Positions 1-9,753 of a DNA stretch of 61,749 bases are shown one piece after another; position 1 is the first letter of the stretch; every line of letters starts with the position of its first letter. The position numbers and the translations under genes are program-made. The DNA comes from an uncultured Bacteroides sp. (GTDB lineage: Bacteria > Bacteroidota > Bacteroidia > Bacteroidales > Bacteroidaceae), in assembly GCA_947074295.1 (NCBI GenBank), contig CAMTPC010000005.1, positions 1 through 61,749 of the forward strand, given 5' to 3'. Under the pieces are notes generated by a model. It saw only the letters and a list, made by a program, of their open reading frames with translations. It was not told the DNA's origin and searched no databases.

Positions 1-110
1 CCGAGTTGAGGCTGTGTCGGAAGATGCGGTGTGGCTGGCGCTGTTTGTGGGGTAGTCTCTTCATTAAACCTCTTCTAAATGGTCGATTTATAGCACAGGG
101 CTGTTTGGCT

Positions 111-170
111 TGCTGACTAGCCTTGGTCAGCGTGCAGACCAGCCTTACTTTCCACGCTGACTAAGGCTGC
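111..170. repeat. Intergenic palindromic repeat, copy 1
   Basis: Non-coding stretch downstream of the frd operon built of short inverted repeats: GCTGAC and GTCAGC flank a small loop at 112-131, and the word GACTAAGGCTGC lies at 159-170. TGCTGACTAGCCTT (111-124) recurs as its exact reverse complement at 31831-31844, and GACTAAGGCTGC recurs at 16745-16756, both in gene-free DNA. This suggests a REP-like extragenic repeat family. Seen directly; function unknown. Confidence 0.5.
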
Positions 171-182
171 TCAGTAAGGCAT

Positions 183-216
183 AAAAAAATCCCCCGATGC
201 CGTGGCACGGAGGATT
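183..216 (-). terminator. Rho-independent terminator of the frd operon
   Basis: An imperfect hairpin (AATCC..CCG..TGCC paired with GGCA.CGG.GGATT) sits 37 bases past the frdB stop. Read on the minus strand it is followed by a run of seven U (the A run at 183-189), the classic intrinsic terminator layout. Confidence 0.7.
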
Positions 217-252
217 CTTCTGCTATTAATCAAATGCTAAAAAGCGATTTTT

Positions 253-1008
253 TTAGTCTTTCAGTTTTGCAATGATAAAGTCGCGGTTCAAACGAGCGAT
301 ATTGCTGATAGAGATGTTCTTAGGACATTCGGCTTCGCAAGCACGAGTGTTGGTACAGTTACCAAAACCTAGTTCGTCCATCTTAGAAAGCATGGCTTTG
401 GCACGACGGTGAGCTTCTACTTTACCTTGAGGAAGAAGGTTCAACTGACTTACCTTAGCTGCTACGAACAACATGGCCGAACCATTCTTACAAGCCGCTG
501 CACATGCACCACAACCGATACAAGCTGCTGCATCCATCGCTTCTTCGGCTACCGGATTAGGGATAAGGATAGCGTTGGCATCTTGTGGCGCACCAGTATT
601 GATGCTTACATATCCACCAGCCTGCATAATCTTATCGTATGCAGTACGGTCTACCATCAAGTCGCGGATCACAGGGAAACCTGCCGAGCGCCAAGGCTCG
701 ATAGTGATAGTTTCGCCATCGTTGAAACGACGCATGTAAATCTGGCAAGTAGTAGCACCACTTGCAGGACCGTGAGGACGGCCATTGATATATAGTGAAC
801 ACATACCGCAGATACCTTCGCGGCAGTCATGGTCGAACACGATAGGCTCGCCACCATCATTGATGATTTGTTCGTTCAGGATATCCAGCATCTCAAGTAA
901 AGAGGTGTCGCCGGTAATATCCTTCATTTGGAATTCTTGGAAAGCACCCTTTGCTTTAGGTCCTTTCTGGCGCCATACGCGCAGTGTGAATGATATACTT
1001 TTTTCCAT
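253..1008 (-). CDS. frdB: Fumarate reductase/succinate dehydrogenase iron-sulfur subunit
   Basis: Electron-transfer subunit of the membrane-bound fumarate reductase that ends the anaerobic succinate-forming branch in Bacteroidales. The protein has 251 residues, normal for the family. The N-terminal half carries the [2Fe-2S] ligands C62, C67, C70 and C88 (CREGICGMC). The C-terminal half carries two clusters with ligands in CIGCGAC (C163, C166, C169, C173) and C218, C224, C228 ([10 protein letters not shown]) for [4Fe-4S] and [3Fe-4S]. It is the last gene of the minus-strand order frdC-frdA-frdB, starts 33 bases after frdA and is followed by a terminator. Whether the enzyme runs as fumarate reductase or succinate dehydrogenase cannot be read from the sequence; fumarate reduction is the usual role in these anaerobes. 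Confidence 0.95.
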   Translation of the reverse strand: MEKSISFTLRVWRQKGPKAKGAFQEFQMKDITGDTSLLEMLDILNEQIINDGGEPIVFDHDCREGICGMCSLYINGRPHGPASGATTCQIYMRRFNDGETITIEPWRSAGFPVIRDLMVDRTAYDKIMQAGGYVSINTGAPQDANAILIPNPVAEEAMDAAACIGCGACAAACKNGSAMLFVAAKVSQLNLLPQGKVEAHRRAKAMLSKMDELGFGNCTNTRACEAECPKNISISNIARLNRDFIIAKLKD

Positions 1009-1041
1009 TTTTTGTTTACCTTTAATTGATTTACCGACGGC

Positions 1042-2985
1042 TTATGCCTTGTAGTTACGAGTTTGTACTTTCACGAACTGATAGTTCAAATCTTCTTTGA
1101 TAAGTTCGGGAGCAGTGTCTTCACCGGTATATTTCCAGCAAGCCACATACGAGTAGTCTTTATCGTCACGAAGTGCCTCACCCTCTGGAGTTTGGTATTC
1201 TTCGCGGAAGTGACCACCACAAGACTCGTTACGATCTAGTGCATCAAGAGCCATCAACTTACCTACCTCGATGAAGTCGATCAAGCGAAGTGCTTTTTCA
1301 AGCTCGATGTTCAACTCGTTTACTTCGCCAGGGATACGAACGTTAGCCCAGAATTCTTTCTGAACATCTTCGATGCCAGTAAGTGCTTTCTTCAACGATT
1401 CGGCTGTACGAGCCATACCCACGAAATCCCACATGATGTGGCCTAGTTTTTTGTGGATAGAGTCTACAGATGCCTTACCATTAACGGCTTTGATCTTTTG
1501 GATTTTGTCCATCACTTCTTTCTCAACAGCTACGAACTCGGGTAGGTCAGTAGAGAAGCGTGGTACTTGGATCTGGTCAGACAAGTAGTTTTGGATAGTG
1601 TAAGGCAATACGAAGTAACCGTCGGCCAAACCTTGCATCAATGCCGAAGCACCAAGACGGTTGGCACCGTGATCCGAGAAGTTGGCTTCGCCAATAGCAA
1701 ACAGACCAGGGATAGAAGTCATCAATTCGTAGTCAACCCAAATACCACCCATAGTGTAGTGGATAGCAGGGAAGATCATCATTGGTACGTGGTATGGATC
1801 CTCGTCAGTGATCTCTTCGTACATGTCGAAAAGGTTACCATAACGAGCGCGAACCACGTCAACACCCAAACGTTGGATGGCATATTTAAAGTCAAGGTAC
1901 ACGGCAAGACCTGTATTGTTCACACCAAAACCTGCGTCGCAACGCTCTTTGGCAGCACGCGAAGCAACGTCGCGAGGAACAAGGTTACCGAATGCAGGGT
2001 AGCGGCGCTCCAAGTAGAAGTCACGATCTTCGTCAGGAATATCGGTTGGCTTCTTGGTGCCTGCCTGCAATGCCTTGGCATCTTCAATCTTTTTAGGAAC
2101 CCAAATACGACCGTCATTACGCAATGATTCAGACATCAACGTCAACTTAGACTGTTGGTCGCCATGAACCGGTACGCAAGTAGGGTGAATCTGAGCGAAA
2201 CATGGGTTAGCAAAGTAAGCACCACGACGGTAGCATTGGATAGCTGCCGAACCGTTAGAACCCATAGCGTTGGTAGATAGGAAGTAAGCGTTACCATAAC
2301 CACCAGTACCGATTACAACAGCGTGAGCAGAGAAACGCTCTAGCTCGCCAGTAACCAAGTTGCGTGCGATGATACCACGAGCACGACCGTCGATGATCAC
2401 GAGGTCAAGCATTTCGTAGCGGGTAAATAGCTTAACTGTACCTAGTTGTACTTGGCGGCTCAATGCTGAGTAAGCACCTAGCAACAATTGTTGTCCCGTT
2501 TGACCACGGGCGTAGAATGTACGTGATACCTGAGCACCACCGAATGAACGGTTGTCCAGTGTGCCACCATAATCACGAGCAAAAGGTACACCTTGAGCCA
2601 CACATTGGTCGATGATGGCGTTAGACACCTCGGCAAGGCGATATACGTTAGCCTCACGTGCGCGGTAGTCACCACCTTTGATTGTATCGTAGAAAAGACG
2701 GTAAACAGAGTCACCATCGTTTTGATAATTCTTAGCTGCGTTGATACCACCTTGCGCCGCGATAGAGTGTGCGCGACGAGGCGAATCCTGAATGCAGAAG
2801 TTGAATACTCTGAAACCCATTTCGCCAAGTGATGCGGCTGCAGATGCTCCCGCAAGACCTGTACCAACAACGATCACGTCAAGGCGACGTTTGTTAGCAG
2901 GGTTCACCAATTTTTGATGTGCTTTATAGTTGCTCCATTTTTCGGCTAATGCGCCTTCTGGAATTTTAGAATCTATCTGAGTCAT
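1042..2985 (-). CDS. frdA: Fumarate reductase/succinate dehydrogenase flavoprotein subunit
   Basis: Catalytic subunit that interconverts fumarate and succinate on covalent FAD. The 647-residue protein has the dinucleotide-binding motif GTGLAG at residues 41-46 and the flavinylation histidine H73 in [11 protein letters not shown]. The substrate-side arginine region is [13 protein letters not shown], and the C-terminal domain is full length. Length and motifs match the large type found with di-haem cytochrome b subunits (Wolinella/Bacillus type). Middle gene of frdCAB, 30 bases after frdC. Codon use is biased to preferred codons, in line with high expression. No anomalies seen. Confidence 0.96.
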   Translation of the reverse strand: MTQIDSKIPEGALAEKWSNYKAHQKLVNPANKRRLDVIVVGTGLAGASAAASLGEMGFRVFNFCIQDSPRRAHSIAAQGGINAAKNYQNDGDSVYRLFYDTIKGGDYRAREANVYRLAEVSNAIIDQCVAQGVPFARDYGGTLDNRSFGGAQVSRTFYARGQTGQQLLLGAYSALSRQVQLGTVKLFTRYEMLDLVIIDGRARGIIARNLVTGELERFSAHAVVIGTGGYGNAYFLSTNAMGSNGSAAIQCYRRGAYFANPCFAQIHPTCVPVHGDQQSKLTLMSESLRNDGRIWVPKKIEDAKALQAGTKKPTDIPDEDRDFYLERRYPAFGNLVPRDVASRAAKERCDAGFGVNNTGLAVYLDFKYAIQRLGVDVVRARYGNLFDMYEEITDEDPYHVPMMIFPAIHYTMGGIWVDYELMTSIPGLFAIGEANFSDHGANRLGASALMQGLADGYFVLPYTIQNYLSDQIQVPRFSTDLPEFVAVEKEVMDKIQKIKAVNGKASVDSIHKKLGHIMWDFVGMARTAESLKKALTGIEDVQKEFWANVRIPGEVNELNIELEKALRLIDFIEVGKLMALDALDRNESCGGHFREEYQTPEGEALRDDKDYSYVACWKYTGEDTAPELIKEDLNYQFVKVQTRNYKA

Positions 2986-3015
2986 AATGCTTAATTCTTT
3001 TAATTGGTTACAAGA

Positions 3016-3705
3016 TTAACAACATACTAACGACTGGATGAAAAACAAGATTACGATAAGAGCATAACCTCCGCAAAGCACCCAAGCGTAGATGTTAGAG
3101 ATGAACTTCCAACGGTTGATCCAAACTTTGTTGTTCCAACCAAGAGATTGCATAGAACTCCAGAAACCGTGAGTAAGGTGAAAAAGCAATGCACCCAACC
3201 ATACCAAGTAAAGAGCTACGAAAATAGGGTTAGCGAAAGTCTGCTGAATGTGGTAAACACCGTCTGTTGCAAACTCAAAGCCTTGTGGATGGCCACCGAA
3301 ATCGTGAATTAATTCCACCAACATCATTTTTGACCAGAAGTTTACAAGGTGAAGACCAAGACCAGCAATCACAATGATGCCCAAAACCAGCATGTTTTTT
3401 GATGACCATTCCACCATCTTTGGCGTGTTGGTCACTTCATAACGTACGTTGCCACGTGCGCGACGGTTTTGTACGTTTAGCCAAAAAGCATAAACAAGAT
3501 GTACGATGAAAAGGAACGCAAGTCCTAATGTGCCGACAAGGGCATACCAATTGGCACCAAGGAATGCACAAATCAAGTTATAACCCTCTTCTGAGAAGAG
3601 AGCAACAAGATTCATCGCCAAGTGAAATGTCAGAAAGAGGATAAGAGCTAGACCGGTAACGCTCATCACAACCTTTCTTCCTACAGATGAATTACTTAAC
3701 CACAT
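3016..3705 (-). CDS. frdC: Fumarate reductase cytochrome b subunit (di-haem membrane anchor)
   Basis: Membrane anchor that passes electrons from menaquinol to FrdB. The 229 residues contain five hydrophobic segments (about 11-37, 52-77, 103-124, 156-178, 204-227). Histidines H28, H69, H119 and H176 or H179 lie in or beside four of them, the arrangement expected for two b haems as in Wolinella FrdC and Bacillus SdhC. It is the first gene of the operon; a very good Bacteroidetes promoter lies 73 bases upstream. Presence of a single fused anchor rather than separate C and D subunits separates it from the E. coli type. Haem ligands are inferred from position. Confidence 0.93.
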   Translation of the reverse strand: MWLSNSSVGRKVVMSVTGLALILFLTFHLAMNLVALFSEEGYNLICAFLGANWYALVGTLGLAFLFIVHLVYAFWLNVQNRRARGNVRYEVTNTPKMVEWSSKNMLVLGIIVIAGLGLHLVNFWSKMMLVELIHDFGGHPQGFEFATDGVYHIQQTFANPIFVALYLVWLGALLFHLTHGFWSSMQSLGWNNKVWINRWKFISNIYAWVLCGGYALIVILFFIQSLVCC

Positions 3706-3777
3706 AAATGATTGATTTTTTTGAGTTGTTAGTTAGTTATTGAATTGTATAATATTAGCAATTTAAATGTTGTGGTG

Positions 3778-3809
3778 CAAAAGTACGTGAAAATGGTAGA
3801 TTAACCAAA
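3778..3809 (-). promoter_or_regulatory. Promoter of frdCAB
   Basis: On the minus strand TTTG (3806-3809) is followed after exactly 20 bases by TACTTTTG (3778-3785), a perfect fit to the Bacteroidetes sigma-ABfr pattern TTTG-N19-21-TAnnTTTG. The start point would fall near 3771, giving a leader of about 65 bases before frdC. Confidence 0.75.
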
Positions 3810-3910
3810 AGGATTAAAGAAAAAATTCCTTATTCCAACTGCGCGAATTGACTTGCTTAGGAAGTGATAATGGGTTGAGTAGTCGTGAAACATGGGGATA
3901 TGATGATAAG

Positions 3911-3932
3911 ACTTGACAGATTATTGTCAAGT
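3911..3932. other. Perfect 8-bp inverted repeat downstream of the AraC gene
   Basis: ACTTGACA (3911-3918) and TGTCAAGT (3925-3932) surround a six-base loop, 30 bases past the end of the AraC-type gene. No U run follows on the minus strand, so it is either a weak terminator/3' stabilising hairpin or a protein-binding palindrome. Confidence 0.45.
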
Positions 3933-3961
3933 GAGGAGTATGAAAAGTAAAGATAAATGAT

Positions 3962-4825
3962 TTATTCTTCTAGACTTTTGGTCTTTTGCGCACGATTGCG
4001 CAGCGCTCGTGGAGTATCGCCAAAAGAAGCTTTGCAGAAGTGAGCGAAATGCGAAGCAGAATCGAAGCCATAGCGAGCACTGATTTCATTGATTCGCTCT
4101 TTTGTATTAACAAGATCATCGAAAATACCTTCACGCTTTTTGTTCAATATCCACTCATAAACAGGCACGCCATACATGTTGCGGAATAGGCGGCGGAAAG
4201 TAGTGACATTGTAACCGCCACGATGTGCAAACTCCTCTACATTCTTCACCAATTTGTAGTTGCTCATCACGAAGTAGTGGAAACTTTCGGTATATGTGCT
4301 GATAGGGAAGAAAAAAGTGCTGATCTGCGCTAACGGATAGTAGCCGGTAAGGAGAAAAATCAACTCCTTAGCTTTCATCTCAATGAAAAGTCCGCAGGGC
4401 ATACCTTCTAGCAGATACTCCTTTAGGCATGTAAGAAAGGTATCCAGCTGTTGAGACACGACGAGGGGCACATAGTAGTTGGGCTCTTCGGCATTGTCCA
4501 TGATTTCGTCGTGGCGTGTCTGGCAGATAGCGGGAAGCTCATTGAACCAATATTGAATGTACTCCACATCGGTTAAAGCTAAAATCTCGATTTTGGAACC
4601 AATGGCTTGAAGGATGAAATCGCCTTCGCGAAGGGTCGTGCCAGGATATTCCTGACTATTAATTAAGAGTTCACCCTTTAATAAAAAAAGGATGCAATTC
4701 TGCGTACACTTATCAGCAGGGAAGTGTTGTCCCTGATTGAATTGGTTGAAAGTGAATATTCCTCTCGACGCTTTTAAGCAAGCGTTGCAGTCAGTAAATC
4801 TTTTGCAATGTGAGTTCTTAATCAT
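3962..4825 (-). CDS. AraC-family transcriptional regulator
   Basis: A 287-residue regulator with a C-terminal double helix-turn-helix of AraC type (about the last 100 residues, with GFDSASHFAHFCKASFG as the second helix pair). The N-terminal domain resembles the cupin-like ligand-sensing half of the family and contains several Cys (CKRFTDCNAC near the start). The frame is open up to 4894, but the ATG at 4825 is preferred: a complete promoter (TTTG-N20-TACTTTTG, 4864-4895) lies inside the longer version, so transcripts begin after the upstream ATG. It diverges from the PAP2 gene and may control it; the ligand and targets are unknown. Confidence 0.88.
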   Translation of the reverse strand: MIKNSHCKRFTDCNACLKASRGIFTFNQFNQGQHFPADKCTQNCILFLLKGELLINSQEYPGTTLREGDFILQAIGSKIEILALTDVEYIQYWFNELPAICQTRHDEIMDNAEEPNYYVPLVVSQQLDTFLTCLKEYLLEGMPCGLFIEMKAKELIFLLTGYYPLAQISTFFFPISTYTESFHYFVMSNYKLVKNVEEFAHRGGYNVTTFRRLFRNMYGVPVYEWILNKKREGIFDDLVNTKERINEISARYGFDSASHFAHFCKASFGDTPRALRNRAQKTKSLEE

Positions 4826-4863
4826 AGTGAAAAAAAAACGAATCCGCCTTTTTGGTAGAGCAA

Positions 4864-4895
4864 CAAAAGTAGAAATAAATATCAATAAATACAAA
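4864..4895 (-). promoter_or_regulatory. Promoter of the AraC-type gene
   Basis: Minus strand TTTG (4892-4895), 20 bases, then TACTTTTG (4864-4871). Same boxes and same spacing as the frdC promoter. It decides the start of the AraC gene at 4825. A plus-strand TATCTTTG at 4903-4910 is the likely -7 box for the divergent PAP2 gene, but I see no TTTG at the right distance for that one. Confidence 0.72.
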
Positions 4896-4935
4896 TTTGC
4901 TCTATCTTTGTTGCTTACATTGCAAAAATAAACAT

Positions 4936-5571
4936 ATGAAGAAGTATTTTCTTATCCTATTGCTATCATTGTGTGCTTTATCGGTGTCAGCACAAAACTG
5001 GGATATTAATACGCTACATACCATCAATAGCTGGGATGGTAAATTCGTGCGCAACTATAGCAAGGCGGTTTCTACTTCTGCACCCTACTTGTCGGTAGGA
5101 GTGCCAGCGGTAATTGCTATATGTGGCGGATTCAAGAAAGACAAGAAGCTGTTGCAAGACGCACTGTATATAGGCACTTCATTGGCCGAAGCTTTTGTGG
5201 TGACTTATGTAATGAAAGAATTGATAGATAGAGAACGCCCCTATGTGCGCTATCCAGATAGAGTGCATCCTTATAGTAAAGAGCATAGCCCTTCATTCCC
5301 TTCGGGTCATACATCGGCTGCCTTTTCGGTGGCTACTTCGCTAAGTATCACCTATCCTAAGTGGTATGTCATCACACCTTGTGCCCTATGGGCCTGCTCA
5401 GTGGGTTTCTCGCGAATGAACGAAGGAGTACACTATCCATCAGATGTGATAGCAGGGGCGGTGGTAGGAGCCGGTTGTGCCGTGGTCAACATCTATGTCA
5501 ACCGTTGGCTCAACCGTCTGATATTTGGGGAGAAGAAGCGTGCTGCCACTTCTGTGGCATGGACATTATGA
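4936..5571 (+). CDS. PAP2-family phosphatase, exported
   Basis: Acid phosphatase/lipid phosphatase of the PAP2 superfamily, 211 residues from the ATG at 4936. That start gives a clean signal peptide ending in SVSAQ; an in-frame ATG at 4897 lies at the -7 box and is less likely. All three catalytic motifs are present: K94...RP (KELIDRERP), PSGH at 122-125, and SR...H166...D170 (SRMNEGVHYPSD). Substrates of such proteins include undecaprenyl pyrophosphate, lipid A phosphates and phosphatidic acid; which applies is not visible. It diverges from the AraC gene. Its last six bases overlap the 3' end of the convergent S41 protease gene. Confidence 0.88.
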   Translation: MKKYFLILLLSLCALSVSAQNWDINTLHTINSWDGKFVRNYSKAVSTSAPYLSVGVPAVIAICGGFKKDKKLLQDALYIGTSLAEAFVVTYVMKELIDRERPYVRYPDRVHPYSKEHSPSFPSGHTSAAFSVATSLSITYPKWYVITPCALWACSVGFSRMNEGVHYPSDVIAGAVVGAGCAVVNIYVNRWLNRLIFGEKKRAATSVAWTL

Positions 5572-7200
5572 TGGTCGCTTCAATGTATTTTCATATTCGT
5601 CTGACTTAATCACCTGCAGGGCGCGGTTCACACTTTCATTGGTGCTATTCATCACCTGGTAGTATTCATTCATATCCCACAGGTCTCTTGCTATCAGTGC
5701 TTTGAGCTGTGTCTGTATATAAGGCAACGCGCGCACATACTCTTCTTCATTATAAGGTACACCCACTTTCTCACCGATTGAGCGCAGTAGGTTCATTAAA
5801 CCTTCATCTACTTTAAATCCACTGTTGAACTTATCGAAGGTCTTGTATTGTTTCTTAAGTGATGCGCGGTTATTCTCGATATACTTCGCTATGGTTTGCG
5901 TCACTGCACCCTTCGAGGCTAAGTCACGATGGTAGTTGGTAAACAGAGTAGTGTCTATGGGCACGAATATATCGGGCATGATACCGCCACCGCCATAAAC
6001 AGTGCGTTGCAGTTTCAGTGTCTGGCTTTTTAGTGAATCAGGGAAATTGATGCTATCAGCACTCATCAGCTCTCCACTTTTGTAGCGGTTCAACAAATCT
6101 TCTCGATAACGTCTTGCATTCTCTTCCCCTTTGCTTTCCGAATTAGCCAATTCTGTATCGGCTGTAGTTTCATAAGGTTTTTGGATAGAGCGCCCCGATG
6201 GTGTATAATAGCGCGCTACAGTGAGGCGTATCATCGATTGGTCGGGCAAGTCGATAGGGCGTTGCACCAAGCCTTTGCCAAAGGTGCGTCGTCCTACAAT
6301 CAGTCCACGGTCTAAGTCTTGAATGGCACCCGATACGATCTCGCTGGCTGATGCTGAGTATTCGTCCACCAAAACGATAAGCTTTCCCGTCTTCATACCT
6401 CCATTGCCCACTGCGTAGAAATCACTACGCGATGCCACGCGTCCTTCGGTATAAACGATTAACTCTCTCTCGTTGAGGAACTCATTGGCCATATCGATGG
6501 CTGCTTTCATGTAGCCACCTCCATTACCTTGCAGGTCAAGGATTAGATCCTTCATGCCTTGTCGTTTCAGGTCTTTCATAGCTGCCAGAAACTCTTCGGA
6601 TGTCGTTGCGCCGAACCGATTGATCTTGATATAACCTATTCCTGGTTCTATCATATAAGCTGCATCGAGACTATGGATAGGTATCTTATCTCTTATCACT
6701 TTATAGTTTAGAGGGTTTTCGGTTCCTCGGCGCATCACGGTAAGATTAACGCTAGTTCCTTTGGGCCCTTTCAGCCTTTTCATGATGTCTTCAGTATTCA
6801 TGCCTACACCGGCTATCGCGGTATCATTGACTGCTACTATGCGGTCACCTGCCAAGATACCTGCCTTCTGTGATGGTCCCTTAAATACGGGTTGTATTAC
6901 CAGAAGCGTATCTTCGATCATTTGGAATTGTACGCCTATTCCCTCAAAGTTGCCTTGTAAGGGTTCATTCATCTTTTTTACCTCTTCGGCTGTCGAGTAG
7001 GTTGAGTGCGGATCCAGTTGCGCCAGCATTTGTATGATAGCTTCGTCTACTAGCTTATTCTCATCCACCGAGTCCACATAAAGATTTGTGATGGCAAACT
7101 GTGCCGTGTTTAGTTTTTGCATGGCTGGTGAGCCAAATTTCTGCGCATGCACCGATAAGACTGCCATGCAGCCCAACAATATAATTGTAATACGTTTCAT
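5566..7200 (-). CDS. S41-family C-terminal processing peptidase (CtpA/Prc-like)
   Basis: Periplasmic serine protease of 544 residues from the ATG at 7200, which opens a signal peptide ending VHAQ; the in-frame ATG 33 bases upstream would spoil it. Order: N-terminal helical region, PDZ domain (about 85-165, GIGVQF...GDRIVAVND), then the S41 catalytic core with the Ser of YSASASE (about S284) and the Lys of FGKGLVQ (about K309), the Ser/Lys dyad of the family. A C-terminal extension of about 190 residues follows. Such proteases trim or degrade periplasmic proteins through their C-termini. Last gene of the minus-strand run GNAT-parE-coaD-S41, 111 bases after coaD. Confidence 0.92.
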   Translation of the reverse strand: MKRITIILLGCMAVLSVHAQKFGSPAMQKLNTAQFAITNLYVDSVDENKLVDEAIIQMLAQLDPHSTYSTAEEVKKMNEPLQGNFEGIGVQFQMIEDTLLVIQPVFKGPSQKAGILAGDRIVAVNDTAIAGVGMNTEDIMKRLKGPKGTSVNLTVMRRGTENPLNYKVIRDKIPIHSLDAAYMIEPGIGYIKINRFGATTSEEFLAAMKDLKRQGMKDLILDLQGNGGGYMKAAIDMANEFLNERELIVYTEGRVASRSDFYAVGNGGMKTGKLIVLVDEYSASASEIVSGAIQDLDRGLIVGRRTFGKGLVQRPIDLPDQSMIRLTVARYYTPSGRSIQKPYETTADTELANSESKGEENARRYREDLLNRYKSGELMSADSINFPDSLKSQTLKLQRTVYGGGGIMPDIFVPIDTTLFTNYHRDLASKGAVTQTIAKYIENNRASLKKQYKTFDKFNSGFKVDEGLMNLLRSIGEKVGVPYNEEEYVRALPYIQTQLKALIARDLWDMNEYYQVMNSTNESVNRALQVIKSDEYENTLKRPS

Positions 7201-7311
7201 CCTCACAGGTTTTAAAATTAGTAATCTATTCATTCAAGCTGTTCTTAATAAATATATAGTATATAGGAAGACAAGCATAACTACTTCGCATCGCGCGAAG
7301 CTTGTGGCGGT

Positions 7312-7767
7312 TCAATCTATTTTCATTCCCTCTGGAAGAAACATGGATACATCTTTACCATACGCCAATAGTTCCCGTACTATAGTAGAACTAACAGCGG
7401 TTAGTTCTGGTTCAGTGAAAAGCAGAATAGTTTCAATACTGGCCAGTTGACGGTTGATATCGGCAATGGTTTCTTCGTATTCGAAGTCTTTTACAGTGCG
7501 GATTCCTCTTACGATGAACCCCGCTTCATACTTCAAAGCCAAATCCACTGTGAGTGTATCATACTCTACTACCTTCACGCGCGGTTCATCCTTATATAAG
7601 TCGCTGATCATCTTCACACGTTTTTCGCTGGGGAAATAAGTATGTTTGGTCATGTTGACACCAACACCAATGATGATCTCGTCCATAAAGGTCAGTGCAC
7701 GTTTGATTACAGAGTAATGACCTACTGTAAACGGGTCGAAAGTTCCAGGGAAAATAGCTCGTTTCAT
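7312..7767 (-). CDS. coaD: Pantetheine-phosphate adenylyltransferase
   Basis: Fourth step of coenzyme A synthesis: joins AMP from ATP to 4'-phosphopantetheine to give dephospho-CoA. The 151-residue cytosolic protein shows the nucleotidyltransferase motif TVGH at 14-17 after FPGTFDPF, the [12 protein letters not shown] loop and the C-terminal SSTIVREL motif. Length is normal (about 160). It lies 106 bases after parE on the same strand, an order seen in other Bacteroidales to my knowledge. No anomalies. Confidence 0.96.
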   Translation of the reverse strand: MKRAIFPGTFDPFTVGHYSVIKRALTFMDEIIIGVGVNMTKHTYFPSEKRVKMISDLYKDEPRVKVVEYDTLTVDLALKYEAGFIVRGIRTVKDFEYEETIADINRQLASIETILLFTEPELTAVSSTIVRELLAYGKDVSMFLPEGMKID

Positions 7768-7873
7768 AAGTTGCTATCCGAATTACGTGCTTATTAAAAG
7801 CACAAGTTAGTAATAAAAAAAATAAGTTCACGGTTTGTTCGTGAACCTATTATAAATACTGTTTACTCATCAG

Positions 7874-9748
7874 TTAAGCTATGTCTTCTTCCACCACTAG
7901 ATTGTCGATGATGAAGGTCTGGCGTTCCATGGTATTCTTGCCCATATAGAATGCTAGAAGCTCTTTCACGAGGTCGGTTTTGCGTAGCGAAACCTGTTCC
8001 AGGCGAATGTCTTTACCGATGAAGTGCTTGAATTCGTCGGGCGATATTTCTCCAAGTCCCTTGAATCGAGTGATCTCAGGATTGGGCGAAAGTTCTTTGA
8101 TGGCTTTAATGCGTTCTTCTTCGCTATAGCAATAGAGTGTCTTCTTCTTGTTGCGCACACGGAATAGAGGTGTTTGCAGGATGTAGACGTGCCCTTTCTT
8201 AATAAGATCGGGGAAGAACTGCAAGAAGAAAGTGATGAGTAGCAAGCGGATGTGCATACCGTCAACATCGGCATCGGTCGCTACGATCACTTTGTTATAG
8301 CGTAAGCCTTCTATGCCGTCTTCGATATTCAGGGCAGCTTGTAGCAAGTTGAACTCTTCATTCTCGTACACCACCTTTTTGGTGAGACCATATGAGTTGA
8401 GCGGCTTACCACGCAAGCTGAAAACAGCTTGCGTATTCACATCACGACTTTTTGTGATGGATCCGCTTGCCGAGTCACCCTCTGTGATGAAGATGCATGA
8501 ATCTGTTTCCAGCCCTTTCCCTTTAGGATCGTTGAGATGCAGGCGGCAGTCACGGAGTTTGCGGTTGTGCAGGTTCGCTTTTTTGGCACGTTCGCGTGCC
8601 AACTTTGTTACACCTGCTATCGCTTTGCGCTCCTTCTCTGATTCTTGTATCTTTTGTAGCATTACTTCGGCTACGTCGGCATGGCGATGCAAGTAGTTGT
8701 CTACTTCTGTTTTTACGAAGTCGCCCACAAACTTATTCACCGTCACGCCACCGGGCGACATGTTGGTCGACCCTAGTTTGATCTTGGTCTGACTCTCGAA
8801 TAAGGGTTCTTCTACATTTACGGCTATGGCAGCCACCAATCCATTGCGGATATCGGCGAAGTCCATATTCTTGTTATAGAAGTCTTTTATGGTGCGTGCG
8901 ATGTGTTCTTTGAACGCGCTTTGGTGTGTACCGCCCTGTATGGTATGTTGGCCATTGACAAACGAGTAATACTCCTCTCCATATTGTCCAGTATGGGTGA
9001 AGGCAATCTCGATGTCTTCTCCCTTCAGGTGAATGATTGGGTAGAGTGGCACAGAAGTCATGTTGTCGTTGAGCAAATCCTCCAAACCATTGCGCGAGAT
9101 GATGCGTTGTCCATTATAGATAATGGCTAATCCCGTGTTGAGGTAGGTATAGTTACGCAACATCGTTTCGATGAATTCGCCACGAAAGCTATATCCAATA
9201 AACAGTGTGCTGTCTGGTTCGAAAAATATGTACGTACCATTCTCTTCGCGAGTAGGTTGGGTCTCATCACTCAGCAGTTCGCCTTTCGAGAAGATAGCAG
9301 TGCGTACAGTTCCGTCGCGATAGCTTCGTACCTCGAACCTTGTGCTTAGGGCATTCACGGCTTTTATACCTACACCATTAAGTCCCACGCTTTTCTTGAA
9401 GGCTTTGCTGTCATACTTACCCCCGGTATTCAGCACACTAACTGCCTCTACCAGTTTGCCTTGAGGGATGCCTCGTCCAAAGTCGCGTACTGATACACGA
9501 AGATTGTCCATCACATTGATTTCTATTTTTTTGCCTGCGTTCATTTTGAACTCGTCGATACTGTTGTCCAGCACCTCTTTCAGCAAAACATAGATACCAT
9601 CTTCGGGGTGTGCGCCATCGCCTAGCTTACCGATATACATACCCGGACGAGTGCGCACATGTTCCATGTCGCTCAGGGTCCTGATGTTATCATCGGTATA
9701 GGCTACCGTCACCAGTTGTTCTATAGGTCTAAGTTCGTTTTTATCCAT
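7874..9748 (-). CDS. parE: DNA topoisomerase IV subunit B
   Basis: ATPase and TOPRIM subunit of a type IIA topoisomerase that decatenates daughter chromosomes. At 624 residues it is the short form without the large insert of Gram-negative GyrB, which favours ParE. GHKL ATPase: E58 in KEVLDN, DFGRGIP at 89-95, [12 protein letters not shown] near 122-133, and the QTK loop Lys in SQTKIKLG near 322. TOPRIM: EGDSAS at 423-428 and DADVDG at 492-497. The gene encoding the partner ParC is not in the window. It starts five bases after the upstream GNAT-like gene, so the two are surely co-transcribed. Confidence 0.93.
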   Translation of the reverse strand: MDKNELRPIEQLVTVAYTDDNIRTLSDMEHVRTRPGMYIGKLGDGAHPEDGIYVLLKEVLDNSIDEFKMNAGKKIEINVMDNLRVSVRDFGRGIPQGKLVEAVSVLNTGGKYDSKAFKKSVGLNGVGIKAVNALSTRFEVRSYRDGTVRTAIFSKGELLSDETQPTREENGTYIFFEPDSTLFIGYSFRGEFIETMLRNYTYLNTGLAIIYNGQRIISRNGLEDLLNDNMTSVPLYPIIHLKGEDIEIAFTHTGQYGEEYYSFVNGQHTIQGGTHQSAFKEHIARTIKDFYNKNMDFADIRNGLVAAIAVNVEEPLFESQTKIKLGSTNMSPGGVTVNKFVGDFVKTEVDNYLHRHADVAEVMLQKIQESEKERKAIAGVTKLARERAKKANLHNRKLRDCRLHLNDPKGKGLETDSCIFITEGDSASGSITKSRDVNTQAVFSLRGKPLNSYGLTKKVVYENEEFNLLQAALNIEDGIEGLRYNKVIVATDADVDGMHIRLLLITFFLQFFPDLIKKGHVYILQTPLFRVRNKKKTLYCYSEEERIKAIKELSPNPEITRFKGLGEISPDEFKHFIGKDIRLEQVSLRKTDLVKELLAFYMGKNTMERQTFIIDNLVVEEDIA

Positions 9749-9753
9749 GGTCT

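Noticed and set aside
2..55. Frame open from the window edge to a stop at 53-55, possibly the end of a plus-strand gene.
   Set aside because: Only 17 codons are visible with no recognisable motif; too little to call a gene.
1567..2127. 186-codon plus-strand frame opposite frdA.
   Set aside because: Shadow of the strongly conserved frdA frame; such long antisense frames are common opposite codon-biased genes.
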